The notes: generated by a model not told the origin, from the letters alone. A stretch of DNA of 64,000 bases from Advenella mimigardefordensis DPN7 (GCF_000521505.1 NZ_CP003915.1:1922001-1986000); one strand, 5' to 3'; numbered from the stretch's first letter, positions 26,061 through 35,164 are shown. Numbers and translations are program-made.

Positions 26061-27506
26061 TCAGGTATTGCCCTGAACCGCCAGGGAGGTCTGACTGCGT
26101 TTACGCAGGAAATACCAGATGGATGCCACCATCAATGTGGCCAACAGCGCCATTTCCAGCTGGAGACTGGCGTTAATGGCTCGCTGGTAGTCATGGCCCT
26201 GCAGCAGCGTTTGTGAAAATACGGCGCCCAGCAGCGCCGGCCCAAAACCCATCGACGCCTGTTGGATCGTCGACAACGTTGCGCTGCCTGAGCCCGCCTG
26301 ATCTGGCGGGATCTGCGACATGCCGATGCGGTAGAAGGCGCCGACAATAAATGCCTGTCCAATGCCGATGAACAGCGACGGGAGCGTAAGCGACAGCAGA
26401 TTGGGTGTGGGCCAGACCTGATGCAGGATCCACAGCAAAATGAGCAGGCCTGGAATGGTCATGGCACAACCCAGTATAAGCGTGGGCAACAATCCGATGC
26501 GCGCCACCACGCGGGTGCTAAGCAGTGAACCAATGAAGAAGAAGGCACCCAGTGCAATAAAGGCATTGCCCGATTGCAATGGCGTCAGACCCGCGCCGGC
26601 CTGCAAAGTGAGCGCCAGTACGAACATGAATCCACTCCAGCAGGAGAAAAATAAAATGGCGGTGAAAAATCCGAAACGCACCGTGGGCAAACGCAGCAGT
26701 GAGGGTGGCAATAAGGGCAGGATGCCACGGCGTTCCTGACGGGTTTCTGTTTTCCATAAAAGGAGCGCCAGCGGGATTGCGCAGGCGAGCGCAGCGAAGC
26801 ATAACCAGTTCCAGCGCATGGACGGGCCCAGCGCGACGGGGAGCAAAATGCTGATAATGAGTAATGCCAGCAACAGTGTGCCCGGTCCATCGATACTTGC
26901 CGGATTCTCCCGGCGGGTTTCAGGGATATGGCGTGTCGACAGAAACAGTACGGCTGCGCATACAGGCAAATTGATCAGAAAGATACTGCGCCATTCCGAG
27001 CCTGCGATATTGGCATGGACCAGAAAGCCACCCAGCACCTGCCCGATAATAAATGACAGACCGCCTATGGAGCTGTAAAGACCAATGGCGCGAGAGTGAG
27101 CGTGTCCCTTAAGGCAGACGTGAATCGTTGCCAGAATTTGTGGCACCAGCAGTGCCGCTGCAACGCCTTGCAACGTCCGGGCCAGCAAAAGCGCCGAAAT
27201 GCTGGGTGCAATACCGCAGAGCAGAGACGAAATGCCAAAGAGCAGTACGCCGATATTGAACAGACGCCGGCGGCCATACATGTCACCCAGTCGGCCTCCC
27301 ATGGCCAGCATCACGGCGAATGCCACACCGTATACGGCCACCATCAGCTCCAGTTCATATTCGGTGGCGTGCAGGGAACGGGCAACCGAATCCAGCGCTA
27401 CATTGATAATGGAAAAATCAATCTGAGGCAGGAACATGCCCGCCAACAGGACGGAAAGACCGGCATTGTTCAGGTGGCTGGTCTTTTGTTGTGCATCCGA
27501 CGTCAT
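26061..27506 (-). CDS. MFS transporter, DHA2 (14-TM drug:H+ antiporter) family
   Basis: The 481-residue protein has about 14 hydrophobic segments and the DHA2 features DFSIINVALDSVARSLHAT in the first helix and GGRLGDMYGRRRLFNIG in loop 2-3. It probably exports toxic organic cations or hydrophobic compounds through the inner membrane. It is divergently transcribed from the XRE-family regulator at 27790, with a 283-bp intergenic region holding a 13-bp tandem repeat. That layout is typical of a ligand-responsive efflux pair. Confidence 0.92.
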   Translation of the reverse strand: MTSDAQQKTSHLNNAGLSVLLAGMFLPQIDFSIINVALDSVARSLHATEYELELMVAVYGVAFAVMLAMGGRLGDMYGRRRLFNIGVLLFGISSLLCGIAPSISALLLARTLQGVAAALLVPQILATIHVCLKGHAHSRAIGLYSSIGGLSFIIGQVLGGFLVHANIAGSEWRSIFLINLPVCAAVLFLSTRHIPETRRENPASIDGPGTLLLALLIISILLPVALGPSMRWNWLCFAALACAIPLALLLWKTETRQERRGILPLLPPSLLRLPTVRFGFFTAILFFSCWSGFMFVLALTLQAGAGLTPLQSGNAFIALGAFFFIGSLLSTRVVARIGLLPTLILGCAMTIPGLLILLWILHQVWPTPNLLSLTLPSLFIGIGQAFIVGAFYRIGMSQIPPDQAGSGSATLSTIQQASMGFGPALLGAVFSQTLLQGHDYQRAINASLQLEMALLATLMVASIWYFLRKRSQTSLAVQGNT

Positions 27507-27652
27507 AAAAAATCCTGGAAAAATATCATCGATGAAGTATTATGAATATGTTTTTAGACGGGTACCAGAGCCTGTTTAGACTGGTATAAATAGTGTAAGC
27601 CTGACGCGCCGGGCCGGCCGATATGCCCGCGCAGCAGGGCTGCATGGTAAAA

Positions 27653-27678
27653 ATATTGCAGTTGTATATTGCAGTTGT
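27653..27678. promoter_or_regulatory. Two perfect 13-bp direct repeats between exporter and regulator genes
   Basis: ATATTGCAGTTGT occurs at 27653-27665 and again immediately at 27666-27678 with no mismatch. It lies in the divergent region of the DHA2 exporter and XRE regulator genes, 147 bp from the exporter start and 112 bp from the regulator start. It is a candidate operator, since 13 bp is close to one helical turn and would place two monomers on the same face. Confidence 0.5.
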
Positions 27679-27789
27679 GAGCGCGACAGAGGGGTGGCCG
27701 ATCCGGGTTGGTAAATAAATGCAGCTGCTCCCGGGCAATGACAAGTGCAAAAACGTGACAACAACGCTGCCAAAATGGCAGGAGTGAAA

Positions 27790-28704
27790 ATGAAAGTGAC
27801 CGACAGTATGACAGCCGTTATAACCCACGCGGCGGCAGAGCACAGGAAAACACCTATTGACGATAGGGTAGATCGTGCACAGGAATTGGGACTGTTTTTG
27901 CGGGCCCGCCGTGAAAGCCTGGATCCGCGACGCATGGGCTTGCCCAGATACGGGCGTACCCGTACACCCGGGTTACGGCGTGAAGAAGTGGCGCAACTGG
28001 CCAACATTGGTATCACCTGGTATACCAAACTGGAACAGGGTCGCCCGATACGTGTATCGCCAAAAGTGTTGCAGGCTGTCGCATCGGCACTACAGTGCAC
28101 CGAGACGGAAACCCGCTATCTGTTCTCGTTGGCTGGCGTGGCCAGCCCGGCTGCGGCTGTTTCCGGTGAAATCTGCCGCATGATGCCAACGGCCATACAG
28201 ACGATTCTGGATCAGTTGCACCCATTGCCGGCCGCTGTGGAAAATGTCAGATATGACATTCTGGCCTTTAACGAAGCATTCTGCCGGATGATTGACCGTG
28301 ATCTGAATCAGGTTGCCCGCGAGGATCGCAATTGTATTTATCTGGCCCTCACCGACCCCCAGGTCAGGAAAGTCACGCAGGATCTGCCTGAAACCATTGG
28401 ACACATGGCTGCCAGACTGCGGGCACAGATGGCCCCGCATTTGGGCGATCCCCTCTGGGAGCGTTATTTGCAGCGCTTACTGGCCAGTTCTCCCGAGTTT
28501 GCCGATATCTGGGAGCGCAACCGTGTGTGTGCCACCCTGGATCATACTGTGCGCTACAAGTATAAGGGGCTTGGCACACTGGAGGTACTGCAGACTAATT
28601 GGTGGAGTATGCCGATGGCCGGTGAGCGTCTGCTGGTTTATGTGCCGGTAGACGAGGCAAGCCGGAAAATGTTGTCTGCCAGGATGGCCGCCCATGTTGC
28701 CTGA
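27790..28704 (+). CDS. XRE-family regulator with MmyB-like ligand domain
   Basis: The 304-residue protein has an N-terminal helix-turn-helix (LRREEVAQLANIGITWYTKLEQGR, roughly residues 55-85) preceded by the family sequence LGLFLRARRESLDP. A MmyB-like ligand-binding domain follows from about residue 130 to the end. Such regulators usually repress or activate an adjacent transporter or oxidoreductase gene, here the divergent exporter. The ATG at 27790 has CAGGAG 5 nt upstream. A GTG at 27745 is in frame but lacks a site. The 3' end overlaps the following LysR gene by 11 nt. Confidence 0.9.
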   Translation: MKVTDSMTAVITHAAAEHRKTPIDDRVDRAQELGLFLRARRESLDPRRMGLPRYGRTRTPGLRREEVAQLANIGITWYTKLEQGRPIRVSPKVLQAVASALQCTETETRYLFSLAGVASPAAAVSGEICRMMPTAIQTILDQLHPLPAAVENVRYDILAFNEAFCRMIDRDLNQVAREDRNCIYLALTDPQVRKVTQDLPETIGHMAARLRAQMAPHLGDPLWERYLQRLLASSPEFADIWERNRVCATLDHTVRYKYKGLGTLEVLQTNWWSMPMAGERLLVYVPVDEASRKMLSARMAAHVA

Positions 28705-29614
28705 ACCCGTGAATCTGTCCCGCTTCGATCCGCAAACGCTCAGGCTGTTTTTGCTGGCAGCCCGCTCACTGAATCTGACGCGGGCAGCCTACGACGCGCA
28801 TATGACGCTGTCAGCACTCAGCAAGCGCATTTCCGAACTGGAAAAGCAGATTGGCTGCGAATTGTTTATTCGGCGCGCCAGGGGGCTGGAGCTCACCTCA
28901 GCGGGCCACGCGCTGGTGGAGCATGCACAATTGGTGATTGCTGCTGTGACGCGCCTGACTGCAGACATGAGCGCTTATTCTGCCGGGTTGCGTGGCCAGG
29001 TGCGGATCTGGGCCAATACCTCATCTGTGATTCAGTTTCTGCCGGGCGACCTGGCTGCGTTTGCCGGTTCGCATCCGGCAATTCGGTTAAGCCTTGACGA
29101 AAAGCTAAGTCACGAGATTATCACGGCATTGACGCAGGAAAGAATTGATATAGGCATTTTTGCCGACAACATTCCCAGTGGTCAGGTAGAAAAATATTTC
29201 TATCGTCATGATCAGCTGGTGGTGCTGGTGCCTCGCGGGCACCCGTTGGGAAAACACAAGCGGATTCGTTTTGCGCAGGTGCTGGACAATGATTTTGTCG
29301 GTCTGTCTGATGGCAGCTCATTGCAGGTACGCATGCAGGATGCCGCCATGGCTGCAGGTAAAACGTTGCGTCTGCGCGTACAGGTTAGCAGTTTTGATGC
29401 AATCTGCCGGATGATTGAAGCGGGCCTGGGCGTGGGTTTGCTGCCGCTGCAGGCGGTGCGGCCGGAAATTATTGGCAAGGGCTTGCATGCGCTGGCACTG
29501 GATGACGACTGGGGCCAGCGTACCTTGTACGTGGGCGTTCGCAGTGCGGCGGCCCTGAAGCCCGACGCCCAGCGATTGCTGGACTTTCTGAAGCGTGCCC
29601 ATCAGACAGGCTGA
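28694..29614 (+). CDS. LysR-family transcriptional regulator
   Basis: The 306-residue regulator has the N-terminal winged helix (LRLFLLAARSLNLTRAAYDAHMTLSALSKRISELEKQ) and a C-terminal LysR substrate domain (about residues 95-300). The ATG overlaps the XRE gene by 11 nt, and a GTG at 28709 is possible. It precedes the CoA-transferase/lyase/Bug genes on the same strand, with a palindromic site at 29726, so it probably controls them. The genetic overlap with the XRE gene is odd, because the two regulators then share a transcript. Confidence 0.92.
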   Translation: MLPEPVNLSRFDPQTLRLFLLAARSLNLTRAAYDAHMTLSALSKRISELEKQIGCELFIRRARGLELTSAGHALVEHAQLVIAAVTRLTADMSAYSAGLRGQVRIWANTSSVIQFLPGDLAAFAGSHPAIRLSLDEKLSHEIITALTQERIDIGIFADNIPSGQVEKYFYRHDQLVVLVPRGHPLGKHKRIRFAQVLDNDFVGLSDGSSLQVRMQDAAMAAGKTLRLRVQVSSFDAICRMIEAGLGVGLLPLQAVRPEIIGKGLHALALDDDWGQRTLYVGVRSAAALKPDAQRLLDFLKRAHQTG

Positions 29615-29725
29615 GAGCAGTCAGGCGTAGCGTTCCAGCGTTTCTTTCGAAGGGATAGAAACCGGTCAAATCACTGCAGGCAGACCCGAAGCCTTGAAAA
29701 TCTGGAAAGGGTCGTCGTCAATTTA

Positions 29726-29741
29726 GCAATTTTCAAATTGC
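29726..29741. promoter_or_regulatory. Palindromic LysR-type operator upstream of the CoA-transferase gene
   Basis: GCAATTT-TC-AAATTGC is a perfect 16-bp dyad, 51 bp before the CoA-transferase start at 29792. It fits the T-N11-A pattern of LysR recognition sites, and the LysR gene ends 111 bp upstream. Confidence 0.5.
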
Positions 29742-29791
29742 CTGATTCGGGTCATGATGGCGAAAACCCATTTTGAATGAACAGGTAATAC

Positions 29792-30982
29792 ATGTCTAAA
29801 CCGCTGGATGGAATCAGAGTGCTGGAGCTGGGACAGCTCATTGCCGGACCCTTTGCCACGAAAATGCTGGCCGAGTTCGGTGCAGAAGTGATCAAGATCG
29901 AACCACCGGGCACCGGTGATCCGCTAAGAAAATGGCGGCTGTTACACGAAGGCACCTCTGTCTGGTGGGCCTCACAGTCGCGCAATAAAAAATCAGTCAC
30001 GCTCAATCTGCATGAACCGGAAGGTCAGGAAGTGATTCGCCGGCTGGTAGCTGATACCGATGTGATTGTGGAAAATTTTCGTCCCGGTACGCTGGAAAAA
30101 TGGAATCTGGGTTTCGAGGCGCTCAAAGAGATTAACCCGCGGCTCATCATGTTGCGCGTCTCCGGCTACGGGCAGACCGGACCTTATAAAGACCTGCCGG
30201 GGTTTGGTGTGGTGGGAGAGGCCATGGGTGGACTGCGACATTTGAGTGGCGAGCCCGACCGTCCGCCCGTGCGTGTGGGTATTTCAATTGGCGATTCGCT
30301 GTCGGCCTTGCATGGCGTGATTGGTGTGCTGCTGGCATTGCGACACCGCGACCAGTTCAATGGCGCAGGCCAGATGATCGATGTGGCCTTGTACGAATCC
30401 GTCTTCAATATGATGGAAAGCACCATCGCTGAATATTCGGTCTTCGGACAGGTGCGCCAGCCGGCGGGCAGCAGCCTACCGGGCATCACGCCAAGCAATG
30501 CCTATCGTTGTGCCGACGATAAATATGCACTGATTGCCGGCAATGGCGACAGCATTTTCAAGCGCCTGATGTCTCTGATCGGGCGTGATGATATTGGAAC
30601 AGATCCGGCATTTGAACATAACGACGGTCGTGCCAAACAGGCCGAGTATATCGATGGCGTGATCGGGCAATGGACCGCACAGCATACGCTGGACCAGGTG
30701 CTGGAGCAATTGCATGCCAACCGGATACCTGGTGGGCGCATTTATGACGCAGCCGATATTGCCAGCGATCCGCATTATCACGCAAGGCAAATGCTGATTG
30801 AGGGTGAACTTGAAGATGGTACGCCGGTCACCTTGCCGGGGGTGTTGCCAAAACTGAGCGAAACGCCGGGCGATGTGCGAAGACGCGCGCCGATACTGGG
30901 GCAGGACACGCAGCAGATTCTTGATCGCCTGGGTGTTGATGCTGCCACCCGTGATGACTGGAAGGTACGCGGCATTATCTGA
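29792..30982 (+). CDS. Family III CoA-transferase (CaiB/BaiF)
   Basis: The 396-residue cytoplasmic enzyme has the family opening GIRVLELGQLIAGPFATKMLAEFGAEVIKIE and an active-site aspartate in GISIGDSLSA, a position conserved in formyl-CoA and succinyl-CoA transferases. It moves CoA between acyl-CoA and a free carboxylate. The next gene encodes an HMG-CoA-lyase-type enzyme and then two Bug proteins follow, so this enzyme probably activates an imported 3-hydroxy acid for cleavage. The acid is not determined by the sequence. Confidence 0.93.
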   Translation: MSKPLDGIRVLELGQLIAGPFATKMLAEFGAEVIKIEPPGTGDPLRKWRLLHEGTSVWWASQSRNKKSVTLNLHEPEGQEVIRRLVADTDVIVENFRPGTLEKWNLGFEALKEINPRLIMLRVSGYGQTGPYKDLPGFGVVGEAMGGLRHLSGEPDRPPVRVGISIGDSLSALHGVIGVLLALRHRDQFNGAGQMIDVALYESVFNMMESTIAEYSVFGQVRQPAGSSLPGITPSNAYRCADDKYALIAGNGDSIFKRLMSLIGRDDIGTDPAFEHNDGRAKQAEYIDGVIGQWTAQHTLDQVLEQLHANRIPGGRIYDAADIASDPHYHARQMLIEGELEDGTPVTLPGVLPKLSETPGDVRRRAPILGQDTQQILDRLGVDAATRDDWKVRGII

Positions 30983-31080
30983 CGGGCCATGTCAGTACGC
31001 TGATCAAATAATTTATCCACACGCCTTTGTAGCGCAGAGGCCAGAGGAGCGACGGACGCGCAGCGCGTCAGGAGCAAGCT

Positions 31081-32019
31081 ATGAAAAAACTGTTTATCCA
31101 GGAAGTCGCCCCAAGGGATGGTTTCCAGAACGAAGCACGGTTTATTGAAACGGAAGACAAGATTGCCTTTATCGACCAATTGAGCCAATGCGGCTATGCC
31201 AAGATAGAAGTGACCTCGTTCACGTCTCCCAGGGCGATACCGGCACTGAAGGACGCCGAAGCGGTGATGCATCAGATCCACCGGAACCCGAATGTTATTT
31301 ATACCGTGCTGGTACCTAACTTGCGGGGGGCCGAAAGGGCTATGTCCTGCGGTGTGGATGAAGTCAATTTGGTCATGTCGGTGAGCGAAACGCACAATCT
31401 GTCGAATTTGCGTATGAGCCGGGATCGGTCTTTTGAACAGCTCGCGGCGGTCATCGGCGAAGTCAAAAATACCAGCACGGCGATCAACGTGTCCCTGTCC
31501 ACAGTGTTTGGCTGTCCTATGCAGGGTGACGTTGCGCAGGACGATGTACTGGCCTGGGTGGACCGGTTTGCACAGCTGGGTGTGGATGGCGTCACGCTAT
31601 GCGATACCACGGGCATGGCGTATCCAACCCAGGTGGCTAGCGTGTTTGCAGCGGTTCTGGCGCGCTTTCCGGGCCTGCAGGTGACGGCCCATTTTCATAA
31701 CACACGCGGCATGGCCCTGGCCAATACTGTCACCGCGCTGCAGGCAGGTGTGGTGCGCTTTGACAGCTCACTGGGCGGGCTTGGCGGTTGCCCCTATGCA
31801 CCAGGCGCCTCTGGCAATGTCACGACTGAAGACATGGTTCATATGCTTGAACTGATGGGCTATGACACCGGGGTGGATCTGAATGCGCTATTGAGGATCA
31901 GTCGTTCGCTTGAACCGTTGATCGGGCATGGCGTGAACAGCCAGACGCTGGCAGCCGGCATCCGCATGGCTCTGCATCCGGTGCCTGAATATGTGAAGCA
32001 ATTGCAGCAGGCGCAGTGA
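31081..32019 (+). CDS. HMG-CoA lyase-family enzyme
   Basis: The 312-residue TIM-barrel lyase carries EVAPRDGFQNE (catalytic Arg12, metal Asp13), the metal histidines in VTAHFHNTRG, and the signature GGLGGCPYAPGASGN with the active-site cysteine. The family splits 3-hydroxy-3-methylglutaryl-CoA to acetoacetate and acetyl-CoA. Close relatives use related acyl-CoAs such as citramalyl-CoA. AGGAG precedes the ATG. The CoA-transferase immediately upstream would make its substrate. Confidence 0.93.
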   Translation: MKKLFIQEVAPRDGFQNEARFIETEDKIAFIDQLSQCGYAKIEVTSFTSPRAIPALKDAEAVMHQIHRNPNVIYTVLVPNLRGAERAMSCGVDEVNLVMSVSETHNLSNLRMSRDRSFEQLAAVIGEVKNTSTAINVSLSTVFGCPMQGDVAQDDVLAWVDRFAQLGVDGVTLCDTTGMAYPTQVASVFAAVLARFPGLQVTAHFHNTRGMALANTVTALQAGVVRFDSSLGGLGGCPYAPGASGNVTTEDMVHMLELMGYDTGVDLNALLRISRSLEPLIGHGVNSQTLAAGIRMALHPVPEYVKQLQQAQ

Positions 32020-32135
32020 GACAACAGACCCGGTGAAGGCTGGAACACAATCAATGGCCATCACCGGAACCACGCTTATCTGTTCAGCTATCAGAACAGA
32101 ACGAAGAGTATTGATACAAAAACCTGGAGACATTG

Positions 32136-33119
32136 ATGAAACGTAACGTATTTAAACCCGCGCTGCTGGCCCTGGCCATCAGCACTGTATCCATGACGAA
32201 TGTAATGGCACAGGAAGCAGGGTACCCGCAGCGTCCCATTTCGCTGATCGTGTCGGCGGCCCCTGGCGGCACGACAGATCTGGCAGCGCGCATGATTGCC
32301 GACCCTCTGAGCAAGGAACTGGGCCAGCCTGTGGTGGTTGAAAACAAACCCGGCGCGTCGGGCGGCATCGCTGCGCAGCAGGTGTTGCGTGCGAAGCCGG
32401 ATGGTTACACGCTGCTGTTGCAATATTCGGGCTATCAGGTCATTACACCCAGTATAGAAAAGGTCAGCTGGGACCCGGTCAAGGACTTTACGCCGATTGC
32501 AAATGTGTTGTCTGCGCCGCAATTGCTGGTTGTCAAAAAAGATTTGCCAGTCAATAGCCTGAAAGAATTGGTGCAGTATGCCAAAGAAAATCCGGGCAAA
32601 CTCAATTATGCCTCTTCCGGCACCGGTGCGCTCCAGCATGTGGCAACAGAGCAGTTGAATCAGATGGCCGGCATCCAGACAACCCATGTTCCCTACAAAG
32701 GGACGGGCCCTGCGCTAACGGATTTGCTTGCCGGCGTAGTGGATCTGACGATCACGACACCGCCGCCGCTGTTGCCGCATGTTAAGTCCGGCGCACTCAA
32801 AGCACTCGTTGTCACGAGCAAGGACCCGCTGCCATCGCTGCCCGACGTGCCTACCGCCAGCGCGGCCGGCTATCCGGATTTGCTGGTCTCGTCGTGGTTT
32901 GCCATGTACGGGCCAAAAGGCGTGCCTGGTGAGGTCGTGCAACGCCTGAATACGGCGATTGAAAAAATCATGGCAACGCCAGAGTATAAAAAGAAAGCCG
33001 AAGGCCTGGGTGCGACCGCTGAATATATGGGCCCTGAACAGCTGGGCAAATATACCGGTGAGGAATTGGCCCGCTGGAAAAAAGTGATTGATACTGCCGG
33101 CATCAAGGGTGGCAACTGA
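32136..33119 (+). CDS. Bug-family (TctC-like) binding protein
   Basis: The 327-residue periplasmic protein has a signal peptide ending VMAQEAGYPQRP, the Bug loop ISLIVSAAPGGTTDLAARM, and VVENKPGASGGIAAQQ. The ATG at 32136 has GGAG 6 nt upstream. The codon at 32133 is TTG and is not needed. It follows the lyase gene by 116 bp and probably feeds the CoA-transferase pathway. No TctAB genes are adjacent. Confidence 0.94.
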   Translation: MKRNVFKPALLALAISTVSMTNVMAQEAGYPQRPISLIVSAAPGGTTDLAARMIADPLSKELGQPVVVENKPGASGGIAAQQVLRAKPDGYTLLLQYSGYQVITPSIEKVSWDPVKDFTPIANVLSAPQLLVVKKDLPVNSLKELVQYAKENPGKLNYASSGTGALQHVATEQLNQMAGIQTTHVPYKGTGPALTDLLAGVVDLTITTPPPLLPHVKSGALKALVVTSKDPLPSLPDVPTASAAGYPDLLVSSWFAMYGPKGVPGEVVQRLNTAIEKIMATPEYKKKAEGLGATAEYMGPEQLGKYTGEELARWKKVIDTAGIKGGN

Positions 33120-33144
33120 GCCATTTAAGCGACTGGACGTTAAC

Positions 33145-33242
33145 GGTTAAACATCACCGGTTGAACATGACCGGTTAATCGTGACAGGTTAATCGTGACA
33201 GGTTAATCGTGACAGGTTAATCGTTACCGGTTAATTCTGATC
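33145..33242. repeat. 14-bp tandem repeat, seven units
   Basis: Seven consecutive 14-bp units begin at 33145, 33159, 33173, 33187, 33201, 33215 and 33229. Three central units are identical (GGTTAATCGTGACA), and the flanking ones differ by one to five bases, e.g. GGTTGAACATGACC. All begin GGTT(A/G)A. The array lies in the 276-bp gap between two Bug genes. The spacing is regular, with no unique sequence between units, so this is a tandem repeat and not a CRISPR array. Confidence 0.9.
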
Positions 33243-33395
33243 GATTTGCCGGTTATGGCCGCAGCGGCTGGCGAGCCCATTCGCCATCAAACCGATCACG
33301 GTTGCAATGACTATTTATCTGGCCAGAGCGTGCGTTTGCCGTTCTGGCCATTTTCATATATATGATAGATGACATATTTTGACTAGGAGACATAG

Positions 33396-34346
33396 ATGAA
33401 AAAATCCGTATTGGCGCTCGTGGCTTTATTGGCGTCGGGCAGCGCACTGGCCGCGTATCCGGAAAAGCCGATCACCATGATCATTCCTTTTCCGCCGGGA
33501 CAGGCGACCGATACCTTTGCCCGTGCACTTGCCGACGAGTTGAGCAAGTCAATGGGACAGCCTGTTGTTACAGAAAACAAGGCAGGCGCGGGCAGCAATA
33601 TTGGCATGCAGCAGGCCGTGCGAGCCAAACCTGACGGGTACACCATGGTAGTGGGCGCCAGCGCGGCGGCAGTGAACCAGACACTGTATTCAAAACCCGG
33701 ATATAGCCTGCAGGGTGATCTGAAGGCTGTTTCGGGCGTGTTTTCGGTACCGCTGATCTTTCTGGCCAACCCCAAGTCCGGCATTCATTCTCTGCAGGAC
33801 GTTGTCAGCCAATCCCGGGCGCAACCCGAATCGCTGGCATATGCCAGTGCCGGCATTGGCGGCACTCAGCACCTGTCGGCGGAGATGTTTCAGGCTGGCA
33901 CGCACATCGCACTCAGACATATTCCCTATAAGGGCAGTGGTCCCGCGCAGGCTGATTTTATCGGGAATCAGGTGCCACTTATGGTCGATTCGGTCACCTC
34001 AGCACTGCCTTACATAAAGGACAAGAAAGCGGTGCCGCTGGGTGTGACCACGGCGGTTCGCTTAAAGGCGCTACCCGATGTGCCTACGGTAAGCGAGATG
34101 ATTCCTGGCTTTGAGGCCATCGGCTGGGGAGCCATCTTTGTTCCAAAGAACACACCAGCAGACGTGGTTGAAAAACTGAACAGTGAAATCGTCAAGGCGC
34201 TGAATGGTCCCCGGTTGTCGACCTTTATTACCGATAGAGGCGGAATCCCCATGCCGCAAACCACGCAGCAGGCCGAGGAATTTGTCCGGGTTGAAGTGGC
34301 CAAATGGGGTAAGGCGGTGAAAGATTCAGGTGCAACGGTCGATTAA
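33396..34346 (+). CDS. Bug-family (TctC-like) binding protein
   Basis: The 316-residue periplasmic protein has a signal peptide ending ALAAYPEKP, the motif [18 protein letters not shown], and [22 protein letters not shown] is 7 nt before the ATG. Separated from the preceding Bug gene by a tandem-repeat array, it may be read from its own promoter (a TATATATGAT-like stretch near 33355-33365). It is one of four orphan Bug proteins in the window. Confidence 0.94.
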   Translation: MKKSVLALVALLASGSALAAYPEKPITMIIPFPPGQATDTFARALADELSKSMGQPVVTENKAGAGSNIGMQQAVRAKPDGYTMVVGASAAAVNQTLYSKPGYSLQGDLKAVSGVFSVPLIFLANPKSGIHSLQDVVSQSRAQPESLAYASAGIGGTQHLSAEMFQAGTHIALRHIPYKGSGPAQADFIGNQVPLMVDSVTSALPYIKDKKAVPLGVTTAVRLKALPDVPTVSEMIPGFEAIGWGAIFVPKNTPADVVEKLNSEIVKALNGPRLSTFITDRGGIPMPQTTQQAEEFVRVEVAKWGKAVKDSGATVD

Positions 34347-34361
34347 TACAGATGCAATGTA

Positions 34362-34436
34362 AATGCAGGCGGCTAAAGTGCAGACTGCAAAAATGCAGGT
34401 GGTAATAATGCAGGTGGTAATAATGCAGGTGGCCAT
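34362..34436. repeat. 15-bp tandem repeat, five units
   Basis: Units begin at 34362, 34377, 34392, 34407 and 34422. The third and fourth are identical (AATGCAGGTGGTAAT), the fifth ends GGCCAT, and the first two are degenerate (AATGCAGGCGGCTAA, AGTGCAGACTGCAAA). The array follows the Bug gene stop by 15 bp and separates it from the convergent alkB gene. Confidence 0.85.
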
Positions 34437-34495
34437 AAGGCCGGGAGCTGTTCAACACATCGCTCACGATCACCTGCGCAATAACACAAGTGAAA

Positions 34496-35164
34496 TTATC
34501 GGGTTTTACGAAAGGTAAGGTTGATGCGGTTGGCGCCGAGCAGGGGATGCGGATCGTCTTTGAGGGCCAGCACCCCATGGTAACGCAAACGATCAGGGCC
34601 ACCCCAGACGACGATATCGCCGTGGAACAGCGGGACTTTTTCCGGCCGATCGCTGCGTTTGAGACCGCCGAACTGAAACATCGCCGGCATGCCCAGCGAC
34701 ACGGACACAATGGGTGCAGAAAAATCGGTTTCGTCCTTGTCCTGATGCAGACTGAGCCGGGCGCCTGGCACGTAACGGTTGATCAGGCAGGAGTCGGGCG
34801 TAAAACCGGCATAACCACAATGGCTGGCTGCCTGTTGGGCGAGCGCCAGAAAGAGGTGTGGCATGGCGGGCCACGGCTGGCCGGTTTCCGGGTCTATGGC
34901 AGCATAGCGATAGCCTTTGTGGTCGGCCGTCCAGCCGACCGTGCCACAACAGGTGAGGCCGACAGACATGGTATAGCCGCCCGGTGTAACCATATGGCGA
35001 AAGGGCGACTGGCGGCGAATTCGGCCCAGCTCAGCCAGTAAGCCGTCCACATCGTCCAGTGCATACCCGCGCAGTACCCAGGCGCCAGGCCCCAGTTGCT
35101 GGTCTGTGGCGCTTGCGTTGGGCGTGGCCAGGGCATCTGGCGGAAAAAGGGACATCGTACTCAT
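34496..35164 (-). CDS. alkB: Alpha-ketoglutarate-dependent DNA repair dioxygenase AlkB
   Basis: The 222-residue Fe(II)/2-oxoglutarate dioxygenase removes methyl groups from 1-methyladenine and 3-methylcytosine. Iron ligands are His140 and Asp142 (LSLHQDKDE) and His196 (RYHGVLAL). The 2-oxoglutarate arginines are Arg213 and Arg219 (ANRINLTFRKTR). The nucleotide-recognition lid includes MVTPGGYTMSVG. The frame continues upstream to 35209, but the ATG at 35164 matches the family length. It is isolated, with no Ada gene alongside. Confidence 0.95.
   Translation of the reverse strand: MSTMSLFPPDALATPNASATDQQLGPGAWVLRGYALDDVDGLLAELGRIRRQSPFRHMVTPGGYTMSVGLTCCGTVGWTADHKGYRYAAIDPETGQPWPAMPHLFLALAQQAASHCGYAGFTPDSCLINRYVPGARLSLHQDKDETDFSAPIVSVSLGMPAMFQFGGLKRSDRPEKVPLFHGDIVVWGGPDRLRYHGVLALKDDPHPLLGANRINLTFRKTR

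Noticed and set aside
33145..33242. CRISPR-like array
   Set aside because: The units are contiguous, with no unique spacers, and no cas genes are nearby. It is a plain tandem repeat.
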